Origin: Apostichopus japonicus
Taxonomy: Eukaryota; Echinodermata; Holothuroidea; Aspidochirotida; Stichopodidae
Direction of reading: 5' to 3'
Length of the DNA: 64,000 nucleotides
NCBI RefSeq assembly: GCF_037975245.1
Contig: NC_092563.1
Location: forward strand, 21,279,699 to 21,343,698
Below, one piece after another: positions 29,001-41,000 of the stretch. The translations under genes were made by a program, and so were the position numbers. Numbering within the stretch: position 1 is the first letter of the stretch; each line of letters opens with the position of its first letter. The notes below the pieces were generated by a model. The model worked only from the letters and a program-made list of their open reading frames with translations. It did not search any database and had not been told where the DNA came from.

Positions 29001-32000
29001 TGGAAAATGAGTTTAAACGCCCAAACAGCGAAGTAATTGTTAGTGTGCACTCAATGGGACTTGTTTCTGAAAGTAGGTCCTACATATTATATATTATGTC
29101 TGATATCTCTCCAGTTGATGTTGAACCTCCTACCGTTAGCAACGTGAGGGACGTTACCATCAATGTGACAGCGGTGGGAGTTGCAGTTGAATTCGAGGAA
29201 CCTACAGCTGAGGATGCTTTAAGCGTGGCATATCTGGCTTCAGCTAGTCACAGATCTGGAGATGTTTTACCGATTGGTTCGACGGTTGTGAATAATACCT
29301 TCTCAGATCGTTGTGGCAACACAGTAGTTGTTACTTTTGTGGTTACAGTCGAGCTGCGTGAGTATTGTCAAAGTTAAGTATTAAGTACACTCAGACAAAG
29401 TTCGTAGTTGAAAGTGTTGCTTTGCAAGAGCTTCATACTTGGTGCGTCAATATGTACATTGCCATGTAAGACATCATTAACCCATCGATCATTGTGACGG
29501 ACAACAAGTCTGGAAAAGCTTGTCAAACATGATAGCTTGAGAGTTGAACATCATAGTTTCGTGAGAAACTGGTGGAATTTGGTACGAGTGAAAGGTCATT
29601 TGAATTCAGCAAAAGATCACAGTGTTTCACATTTGTAAAAGGGGTAATAAAAACCTTTGTGCAGTTTAAAGTTCATAATTTTTACAACTTGTACAAAGAA
29701 CTGAAAAGATTGGAAAAATTGATAGCTTAAAAGTTAAAGCTGGTAGATCATCAGTGTTAAGTGAAAAACTGGTGGAATTAGGTACAAGAGAAAGGTCATT
29801 TGAGATGAGCCAAAGATCACAATTTTTCAAACTTTGTTAATAGGGAATCTTAAACCTTCATGCATTTTAAGCTCATCAATTGTACTGTATGAAGATCTCC
29901 ATCTGGAAAGCTGTGTAATTTTTTTTACCCCACAATTTGTAAGTATTTGTGCAGTAATATATGTCACAGTGCTATGCCAGCCATCAGAAAGATGACGCAA
30001 AATAATGGTTGCTGTTTGTCTTTTTCTTATCAAGATGTACTGAGGAGCAACTGACCTAAGAATATTTTTACACTCTGAAACAATGCGAAAACAAAATTAA
30101 ATATGAAACAAAAATGCATCCATGACTATGAATCAAGTAACATGAAAAGTGTGGGTCTCCACAATATCAGATACACGGTGACATAACAGCAAAGACAGTA
30201 TCCAAATATAAAGTAAAATTCAATAAAACCATCAATTCAAAATCACTAAAACATATTAACATAATCAGGTTTAAGAAGATGAAGGAATGGACCTTAACCA
30301 CATCTAGGTAGAATACATGTATGGAAGTCATCACAATATTGACCAGTATGTTGAGTGATGAGTGAATGGACGAAATGACGAATAATCGCACGGGAGAGAG
30401 ATAAGAATGTATATTGATGTTAGCTAAGTCAACTGATACATTATTATACCACAATTTGGCCTGTATAAAGTTACTGAGATATACGCGGTAATTGAATTTA
30501 CCCTGAAATACATGAATGAATACAAGAAACATCATGGAATCATATATGAAATAGCATAAACTGTTATTATAGTCCAGATAAATATAGATCGACCACAGAA
30601 TTACAGGTATGTGAGTTGGGATACAACATTAGGCTGTAACACCCATATTACAATATGGTAGGCTATGATTATTGCAACATCAACACTGCAGACAAATAGA
30701 GTATTTTATGCCTTGGTTCGATATCATATAACGGCCACCAATGGGATGAAACTAGAAAATCTTGAGGAGATCCATGTAAAGTTACATCACAACACTCACC
30801 CTGATTATAAACTTGTCCACATTCTGTGATTTACTTGATTACACTTCTGAAGTGCAACAATGCAGCTTGATAAGAGTGAGAAATGTAGTAGGCAAAGGAA
30901 AAATAGATGGGAGTATTTGCAAATGATAGAATGCAGCCTAAGTAGAAGTGAGGTAGTGCTATACATGATCACACATATGACAGTCACAGTCACATATGGA
31001 ATACAAAAGTTAACATATTATTCAAGCAGTTTTAGTTGTCTCTACTAACCACAAACTATTGACAGCAAAATTTTAAACGTTTGCCAATGGTATACACTAG
31101 TTTCACATCTGTGGATTATGTTTCTGTGCCAGTGATAGTCACCTATCAATAAATGTGCGATGTTTTCACCCCGAAGTCAATTGTGTGGCATTAACGTTGT
31201 TTGTATGTTGCAGTCATCTTATCTTTTACCGTAAAGCTTTTGAAAATCGGCTCTGAATTACTGATGGCCACTAGCTGTAACTGGCTGACAAAAATTTATA
31301 CAAAGGTCCATGGGAACATAAATTCATGTGAATAAATCAGTCTTTATATAAATCATAATTACTCAAAGGCATTACAATTTAGAGACAAATGATGACATAT
31401 TAAATATAAATCCAGTCAAGGTTATTGCAGGTGTCGTCCATGTTGTAGCAGTGGAACAGAGTTTTGGTATGGCTGTTTGGCCTCTGTTAGTAATTATTTC
31501 ATGTGCTCAGAGGTCAATGGTCATTCAAGCAAACAGCTGGTTTATATGTGCACACGTTGAAAAGGCAAAATAACTGAAGCTATCACTGCCTCATAAAAAT
31601 GTGTACTTTTGTTGTGCATTGCTTCACCACATCATTTAACATAACATATACAAGGTCACAGGGTCGTTGGAGGTGAAAGGTCAAACTTGGCCAAGTTTAT
31701 GCGAAAGAACTGAAAATGATGACACTGGAAGAAGAATTTTGTACCGAAACTGTTAACTCTATAGGTAATGTATTGAATTGGTAAGACAATACAGTATGAA
31801 GCAACTGAACATTATTCATAATGTGAGCTAATGATCCAAATAATTCAGCTTCCCTTTGCCCTGATGCTGGTCCTACTCTGTCTCACTACGGAGAAATGAC
31901 CCCTTTTTTTTACAATCTTCTGGTTCTATGCCTTATCAATTGACCCGTGAATGCAAGCCTCATTACTTTTGTTAATCTGTGCACCTCGCCACTTTACCAA

Positions 32001-35000
32001 TTGTTCTGGTTCTCTCTAACTGTGCATATCGTCCACACTTAGGCAAGCGTACGGTCCTACTATGCACATTTGCTGGTGCACAATTCCCTACAAATGTACA
32101 ATTCTCTACAAAGGTGCGCTTTTGCCATATTCTTCCCTTTATCGTTGCAGAGCTGCTGCACAGTTGAAACCATGTCAAAATAGAGAGCTAAGTTCTTAGT
32201 TCCATTGCATGCTATACTGTTACATTCAGGATTTAACTGTACTCTCTTTATGGAAAATAAGTACATGGAACAACATTGCACTAACATTGATACATCTACT
32301 AAACTGATATATAGGTTAATAGCTGTTCTGTGTAGTTCACTGCATGCATGGTGTAGAGATCCAGTAAACTGATATAATCTGGGAATCTTGCTATCTGTGA
32401 ATTCTGTATAGAGTTTGTTTTCGGTGAGATCTTCCAGGATATTTTATCATAAATCTTTAACTCTCAAGATTATTACCTAACAATCTGACAACATCTAAGT
32501 CGGCCTAGCACAATATCACCTGGTGAGCTACTTGCTTAAAACTGCTTAAAAAATCAACTTTCTGAACTTAAATTTCTAGTTACATATACCTTAAAATGAA
32601 AACAAGAAGAAACATTAATTTTGCATATATTGAATATGAGTCTGCAAACAGTATTCACTTTGTTCATTTATTATATTAGGCCACTGGAGTTTTGCATTTC
32701 TTGGGCAACAATTTTCCAATGTCGTACATAGCGATCATGGTAAAGGAAACCCTGAGACTGAGAAACTACATGGGAAGTTGGGAGCACTCACGATGAAAGA
32801 ATCATAAAATAATTAGTACTTAAGTTCTACACTGACTGTTGCACTGTCAGCTAGCTGGACCTGGTTGCCTAACATAAACTTAATCATACAATGACCGTTC
32901 TACTACCAGCTAGCTGTTCCAGGTTGACTAATATAGACGTTAATGCTGCACTGACTGTTGTATTGTCAGATAGCTTGTTCAGGTTGCCTTACATAAACTT
33001 AAGTCCTACACTGACTATTGTACTGCCAGCTAGCTGGTCCAGGTTGACGTACATAAACTTAAGTCTTACACTGACTGTTGTACCGCCAGCTAGCTGATCC
33101 AGGTTACCTTACATAGATCTAAGTCCTACACTGACTGTTTTACTGCGAGCTAACTTGTCAAGGTTTCTTTCTCAAACTACTCTTCACTGTAACTGTCTGT
33201 AACCATTTTCAACTTTATTCCTTTAACATATTTTCTTCTTCAATTTAGTTGTTGAGGCTGGGGACTGAAATATCTTTCTGAATATTGCTCCATCATATAT
33301 GTTGCTATATTGAAAATTTCTTCCCGTGAATGGCTTTGTTAAGCAGGTTTTGCATACTCTTGTTGATTTCTAGTAATTTAGCCCTAACATACATGGCAAA
33401 GGCTTAGTTCAGTTAGAGTGTCCGCCTCACAATCGTTAGGTTTCAGGATCAAAATTCTGACAGGAGCCATATTTTCTTGACCTATTCAAAAATTGCTGCA
33501 TTGCAGTAGTGATATGTGGAGACTCCCGTGGATTTGATATTTCTGGTTTGTGAACTCGGGGAAAAATGGGTGTGTTTCTGTTCTTCACTTGTTTTCGAAA
33601 CAACTATCTTCGTCATGGTGATGTCGATGGTGATGGTGATGTCGAATGGGGCGCCTTTGCCTACCTCAGTAATTGAGAAAGTAGCCGGTGCTGGGGTATT
33701 CACTCTCGTCCGTCGGATGGGGACGTTAAATGACGGTCCCAGAAGTAGGAAAGGGAGTCAATTCACACCCTTGCCTCAATATCCTTTCAACACTTTTCGA
33801 GAGAAGGCTGGAAAAAAGCCGGTGGTCATCCACGACCTAACACGGAAAAGGTCTCAAAAATAAGCTATTGTAAGGCTTCCTGATTCTTTGGTCTCTAAAC
33901 TAAACTAGCATATATACAGCCCACAGTCAAGGTGTGGCATATACGAATTGTGCAAGCTGTTAAACGATGTATTATGTGTTGAATGTAGCTAAAGACTGGC
34001 AGTCTAACATAGAAAATTCCCGATTTGAAATGAGTTTCTAGGTTGTTAGTCAGTGGCTGGTCATATAAACTAAAGATTTGATTGATGCTGACACCCAAAC
34101 TTACAAAAGTGTGTGCTCCCTTAATGTTCATTCACATAATAATGCAGGTTTTTGTTTTTTGTTTCCTTCTGGTAATGGTGAATGTTGACAGTCAACATAA
34201 GTCAGAGTATGAGAACCTTGTAAAACAGACTAACTCTTTTTACTAAATATTTAGCTGTAGCTTGGTGAATGCAAGACCCCGATTTGAATTTGGCAGAAGT
34301 CAGACGTCATTTGCGGTCAACATTAGTCAGAATCTGAAAACCTTGTAAACACAATAACACAAAAGTAACACCTGTGTTGAACTAGTTTCCTCTCTGTGAT
34401 TTTAAATGTAAAAAAAGTGTTGTGGTAATGTTTCCTTGCTTCATTTTCTCGTAAGATCAACTTGACAGAGCCCGTGTTGCTTTGGTCTACATAGTTTAAG
34501 AAACATAATAAAGACTAAGAATACCTGCCTTAAAAATGATGTAGTTTTGATAAGCTTCCTATTCTTTACATATCTTTCAGTTGGTAACAACACTCCTCCA
34601 TCTCCACCTATTTGTCCCAACATTCAACCTGTCACCAGCTTTCAGGGAGACTTTGGTCAGTTTGTAACATGGGAGGATATTGGTAGCTGTTTCGATAGTG
34701 AAGATGGCTCTATCACTCCAGAATGTAATCAACAGAGTGGAGATCTCTTTCCCGTTGGCCAGACAACCGTTCGTTGTACCTGCACAGACTCGGCCGGAGC
34801 TTTATCGGAATGCGACTTCAGCTTTACTGTCCAAGTATTCGGTGGTAAATGTTGATTAATGTGTTAATTATGTTGACATAATTGCACCTATTAGGTGAAT
34901 TGAGTGTACTTTTAATAGTAGGAAAGACTAGCGTAGGTTCTTATGACCAACTAGACTGGTTTCTGCTCTCAACTTTTATAGGAGGAGCTTCATCAGTAGT

Positions 35001-38000
35001 AAGCCTTTGAATATTTTATATTCGGCATGAGCGTCTCGTTCTCAAAATGCATCTTTTTTCTGTGCACGAGTTTTTATGGACTCATAGTGCATCTATAAGT
35101 GCATCTAAAAGAGCTTCGTGTGAACCTTGAGAGTCAGCTGGTTCTTCGTTAGTACGAAACCTTGAGTTAACAAGTTAATCTTTGAGATTTTGGGCCCTTT
35201 TGTAGGCAACAATCGGTTCTTTTGGAAACAGTTTGGATAATTCCGCGTGTTGCGAAATTAAGTGCCAATGTTTCAAAAGTGCTTTTTTTTCAAATGCGTG
35301 GTTTTGATATGGGGTGTATAGGTAAGCTTGGACACCAGTGGTGGTTCCTTTTGTTTAGGATTGGTAGTGAGGTAATGCCTACGGTTTTCAAATTTTATGC
35401 CTTTAGCGGCTGTGGCAATTTCCTCTTTCTTATAGTTACGGAGTAACAGTTTCTCTGTGAACGCATTCTTTTTCTGTAAGAAATCAGTCTCGTTGTTACA
35501 GAGACGTGCGTATCGTAATATTTCCCCTTTAATGAAGCCTTTAAAAGTGGCAAGTGGGTGTGCAGAGTTTCTGTCGAGGTATTGGAAGGTTTCCGTGGAT
35601 TTGGTGTGGACTTTAGTGTCTAAAAACCCATTGGTTTCAAACCTTGTACCTTTGAAGATTTTCAAATCTAGGTATGTTACCTCGGTGTTTGATATTTCTA
35701 CCGTAAACTTTAAGAAGCGGTGAATTTCATTCAACCTTTTTACTAGGTGTTCAAGTTCCTGATGTGTACCGTCATAGAGCAATAGAATGCCATCTCTATA
35801 GCGGAGCCATTTTAAGACTTTATTATCTGTCGGTAAAATCTGGTTTTTAAGTCTATGCATGACGATATCGCAGATTTCCGGGGAGGCTTGGCTACCCATG
35901 GCGCAACCGATCTTTTGTAGATAGAATTGGTTATTGAACTCGAAACAGTTTCTTGTTAAGATGAGTTCAATTAGTTTGCGCATGGATATGGAAGATATTT
36001 TATTTATTCCATATTCGCTTTTTTCCGTCTTTTCATAGACTTCTTGACATATATCTAATGCCTCCTCTTGGGGAGTATTGGTATACATGGCGACGACATC
36101 GAGTGTAGCAAGTACTACCGTTTTTGGTAACGGGGTGGCTTCCAAAATTTGCAGAATGTGATTTGTGTCTTTCACATAAGTGCTTTGTTTTATTACAATA
36201 GGAAGCAAGAAATAGTCCACAAATTCCGATATTTTTTCGGTCGGTGATCCGTTTCCACTTATTATCGGTCTACCGGCAAATTTTTAGTTAGCCGGGGGTG
36301 CTTTATGAATTTTTGGTAGCACATATATGACCGGTGTGCGGATCTTGTGGCTATATGGTGACAAGTACTCGAAGGTGCTTTTATCGAGAACATATCAATT
36401 AGTTTTTCCTGGACTAAACTTTTAGTTTGAAACGTCATATCACTTTTTAACTTTTCGTAGTGGTGCCTAGCTAATTGCCTTTCCATTTCGGCTTGATAGT
36501 CTGAGTGATTCATTATAGCAATGCCTCTACCTTTATCGAAGGGTTTGACAATAACAGAGCGGTCGTTTTTAATTGCATTTAGTGCAAAACGCTCCGCTTT
36601 ATGCGTGTTGCTATTGGCGTTTCGGATAGTAACACGTGCCATTCCGGTTTGTGTTGCTTCCAAGTAGTCCTCTAGGTTTTTACTAAAAGTCATGTTAGGT
36701 GACCATGTAGAGGGTAGACGGAATTTTGTAATCCCTTTTTGCATTTTATTCTGCATGATGTCGCGGATTCTCATTTTTCTTTTTAGGTCTTTTAATAACT
36801 TGAGGAGATCACTTCGTTTAGGTTTTACTGGAGTTGCTATGAACTTCAGACCTTTTCCCAGCGCAATAAACTCTATATTGGACATGTTTCTGTCTGATAG
36901 GTTCTTTACGAAGTTTTTTAGTGTTTCTGCTTCTTTTCGAGGATTTTGGCCTTTGAGTGACTACGTATAGTCTGTAGCTCCCTGTTGCGGAATTTTTCGG
37001 AGCTTTTATTAGCTTTCACTGATCGGACATATTTGCGTCTTTTAGATGACGATGAGAGAGGTTGAGAGAGAGAAAGTACTTTTTGCATGTTGGAGGAGAG
37101 GAAGGTAGCTCTTTCTAGTAATTTCTCGAGCACACTCCTACTTCTACCTTCCATAAAGTTGCTTTCGGTTCTTGGCCTTTGGTCGGCGTGACACTCTGGT
37201 CTCCTCTCTTTTCGCTGACTTCTGGAGGATGGTCTTCAAAAGCCTGTGTGCCTCCGGAGCTTCCAGTGTTGACTCTAAGTCCGTCTCTGCTCTAGATCTC
37301 TTTTCAAGAAACCTGTCCCGTAGCCTTTTAGCTTTGCGGGATAACTCGTCTCTTCAGATTCTGTGGAGGTTCCTGCCTGCTCGTTGGAGTACTTGATGTT
37401 GAATGAGGTTGAATGGTGCAAAGGCTTTGCATCCACGGCCCCTCTATGCTGATTCGTACTAGGTCAGGACGGCTACCTAAGGATTCAATCCCCTGTAGGG
37501 ACATGTCATTAGTGGTATCGTTGGGAAGGTTAAAGTGTCCTCCAACTGGGGTCTCAGTCTTCATGGTGTTGACTGTGGATATGTAACCACAAAATCGCCT
37601 CTAAGGGTGGATTTGGTTTCGCCAACATACTGGATGCCCTACCATATTGAAATGTCTGTTAAGTCTTGTAGAGTTTAAACTCTACAAGACTGGACTAACA
37701 TTTCAAGATGGTAGGGGTCCCCACCGCAAAATGAAATTTAACCAAACGGTTAAGCCAGGAAATACCTCTTTATTTGTTTATGTGCTTGTGTATTGTGTAG
37801 CAAAGTTGATGGAAAAAAATTTCAGTTTGTTTAAGAAAAATCCTGTCATTGTTATCTGACAAACAGTTACTCATTTTTTACAAGTGAGTTTTTGTTGGAA
37901 AATGAAAGTCAAAGGTGGACATGTTATCAAACCTTTATTCAGGTGTATGGATAATAACAAAACACATGTAAACTTCACAGTAGGTCAGCAGAGGAGGGAA

Positions 38001-41000
38001 CACATCTCTTTAATACTATTGTTTTTATTTGAAGTTGGTTTAGTACATGTACTGAGTTCATGCTGGAACTTATTTTATATAGGTAGTAATACTTTAAGGG
38101 GTAAGTCTTTGGATAAAATATTTTCAAGCAATCATTTTCTAATGTGTAGCATTAGATACAGCTGCAAGCACCTGATGTTTGCACAGAAGTAACTAATGTT
38201 GTATTTTATTAAGAGGGTTAACCTGTATTGTAATTGTTTAAGAGATCGTGCTATCAATGGGTCTGTCCTTTAACAAAAAAACTCATCTCTTTACTCAGTA
38301 ATTCATTGTCTATGTACATATTGTACATAGACAATGAAGCCTGCACAGGAATGATTAAGCTTTGAAGTGGATAAACTTTTCACAGTTTGTTCATCAAGTT
38401 TAGTAGATGAACTATGACTAACTTTATCATTAACAGTCTAAGATTTTTGGAGAAAAACTGAGTTATCGCATTCTGTTACCAGAAAAGGAGGTAGGAGAAC
38501 ACTTTTGTGCATTATTACTCTCCATTTTCTAGTAAAGAACATAAGATGACACCTTATTATGTCTCATGCGGGATTATTGAAACAGCTGTTAGCCACTGTT
38601 GTCTCTTTCTATGATAATTACTCTACTGAATAGAATAACCATTATCCCTGCTTGTAATTTTTGTTTCAAATAAGAACCAGTTACCTCAATATTTGCCTTT
38701 ATAATGTTTCTTTTTCCTCAGTGGACAATATACCACCTGTGGTCAGCTGCATCAATGATATAACACAAGAGATACCGCTAAATAGCTTTGGTTTTGTGGT
38801 AGAGTTTACAGAGCCAACAGCTACAGACAATTCAGGAACAGCATCAGTTCTGTCAGCTACACGAAGACCTGGACAGTTCTTTCAGACAGGAACAACAACA
38901 GTGACTTACATCTTTGCAGATCCAAGTGGGAACACAGCTGATTGTGTTTTTGATATCATAGTAGTGGAGGGTAAGTTAACCTGTGCTTGTTTGTCAATAT
39001 TAATATTACATAGTGTAAAAGATGTATATTCATTCCATTTTGTGATTAGGACAAGTTTTGATGACTTATAGCATGACTTTGATGGAGTAAAGACAGGACA
39101 TAGAAGTGTTAATGAAGGAAGTGTATGATGTTCCTGTTTATTTGTTCTTAGAACCAGTTAAAGTATTCATACCAAGTACTCATGTAGTTTGCTTAAGAAA
39201 CGGTTTAGTAATCTTGACAGAGTTATTTTCATAGATAGATATAAGTCATGACAGTAAAAAATGTGCTTATCAGTTAGCAACTGAAAATATCACTTGATTC
39301 TATGCATAGCTTAAAGTTGTGAAAATGGATATTTAGTAAGCTGATACATCTTACATTTAATAACCTTTTAGTTATTTTGAAGCAGTTAATAATCACATTG
39401 ATATTTCTATATAGTTTCACCAGATCAGTTATAATTCTGAGCATTTGGGGTGATCAAAGCCCTTCTTTCTATCAGAATTCATTGGGATACACCTAGGAAA
39501 TATTGGTGTTTAGCATTGGTATGCTATGAAACCTAGTTTTGCTATGAAAACAGATAACTACTGAGAATCATCATTTCAGCACTTTGACATGAGTTTGTTC
39601 AATATCTCAGAATACTGTCACAATTTGTGACTTTTTTACTTCAGGCCCTGGCATTAGCCACTTCAAGAAAATTCATTAATTTTGAAAGTTTGAAATGATT
39701 TGTAATAGTTCAAGCAAGTTCCTTTAGCTTTTAGACTCTTCCTTTGATCTTTTCAGTTAATGATACACCACCTGATGTTACATGCATACAAGACATCACA
39801 AGAATAGTGACAATTGACAGCACTGGTACCACTGTGTCTTGGACTGAGCCAACAGCTACTGATAACTCAGGAGTTGTTTCTCTTCAGTCTAGAAGTCATG
39901 CACCTGGAGACTTTTTCAGCCCAGGAACAACACAAGTGACATACATCTTTGTTGACCCAAGTGGACAAACAGCCAATTGCATTTTTACTGTCACAGTTAC
40001 TCCAGGTATGTGTACAATCCTATAATAGCTTAAGATTTAAAGCTGTTGGCAGAGAAAAACACCTTTATCGGTAACGTTGTGCTAATAAATGACAAGATCA
40101 CTGTGATGTGAGACACCTTACACTGATAACTCTACTTGAAATCAAAGCTAGACATCTGCAGTCTCCAAAACAGAATTTTGTCTTTCCATATTTTAGAGGA
40201 CAATGTCCCTCCAGTTGTAAGTTGTATTCCAGATGTGACTGAAACAACACCATTAGGAACAGGCGGAAGAACTGTCTTATTTACAGAGCCAACAGCAACC
40301 AATGACTCTGGAGCTGTTTCTCTTCAGCAAAGAACCCATGGTCCAGGAACCTTCTTTAGTTCAGGAGTAACACAAGTAACTTATATCTTTGTTGATCCCG
40401 CTGGAAACACTGCTGAATGTACATTCAGGGTCATTGTCACTGAAAGTAAGTCTTTTTAAATACAAATTATTAAAATATGAGCCTTATTGCTCCACAATAC
40501 AAATCACCCTCAATGATTGTGTTGCTGATATAGTAGATGGAAATGATTTTGAAGAAAGCATCATCAGTTTGTCTGAAGTACTTTAACAGCTTTTAAACTT
40601 TTTAATTTCTATATCAGCCAAATCTAAGTTGATTTATTTATACTATATGCTTAGTTTAAAATGAAATTAAACTGACAATTTCCTTGCTCTTTCAAAGTCA
40701 ATTTGAAGCAAATTCTTGATGTTATATTACAACTGGCACTCTGTGTAAAATATATGCTCTTAGCAAAAATACTTAATTCAAAGTTGAGTTGCCAATTTGA
40801 TTAAAAATTTCAACTTTTAAATCTTCAGTTGACGGAGTACCACCAGTGATAGCTTGTGTAGGACTAGATGTAACAGAGACCATACCTCTGAATGGATTTG
40901 GCACTACCGTCCAATTCCGTGAACCTACTGCTACCGATAACTCTGGGACTGCAAATTTCCAATCAAGAACACACACCCCTGGTCAATTCTTCCAGAGTGG

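Larger units (their letters stand above)
29358..34580. other. Intron 25 (5.2 kb)
   Basis: No exon recognised. It holds a diverged duplication (29515-29875), a 60-bp minisatellite and a SINE. Words of the type aggtca occur in loose clusters (for example 31650-31690 and 34285-34345), as also at the start of the window and near 12180, suggesting an old dispersed repeat. A minus-strand open frame at 30167-30535 has no recognisable homology. Confidence 0.5.
34915..37716 (-). mobile_element. Degenerate Penelope-like retroelement (PLE)
   Basis: Minus-strand element in intron 26. In 5'-3' order: a palindrome at 37637-37716; a GIY-YIG endonuclease-like fragment (37385-37640); a basic N-terminal region; the PLE reverse transcriptase with the family's DKG motif (about 37154-35110); and a hammerhead-like motif (34935-35010). 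It carries frameshifts, stops and a mutated catalytic motif, so it is dead. Boundaries are estimates and no target-site duplication was identified. Confidence 0.8.

Noticed and set aside
30167-30535. Minus-strand protein-coding gene (122 codons)
   Set aside because: No domain, no splice context, AT-rich hydrophobic composition. Probably chance or an old repeat.
33401-33465. Functional tRNA gene
   Set aside because: A box is recognisable but the B box and acceptor stem are degenerate and no cloverleaf closes. The context fits a SINE head.
33516-33863. 115-codon + strand ORF
   Set aside because: It lies within the SINE body, and the repeated MVMSMVMVMS comes from a short gatggtgat repeat.
40773-40976. 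Conserved minus-strand open frame repeated in every array unit (67 codons)
   Set aside because: It is the complement of the delta HYR exon and its acceptor. Its conservation follows from the exon on the + strand.
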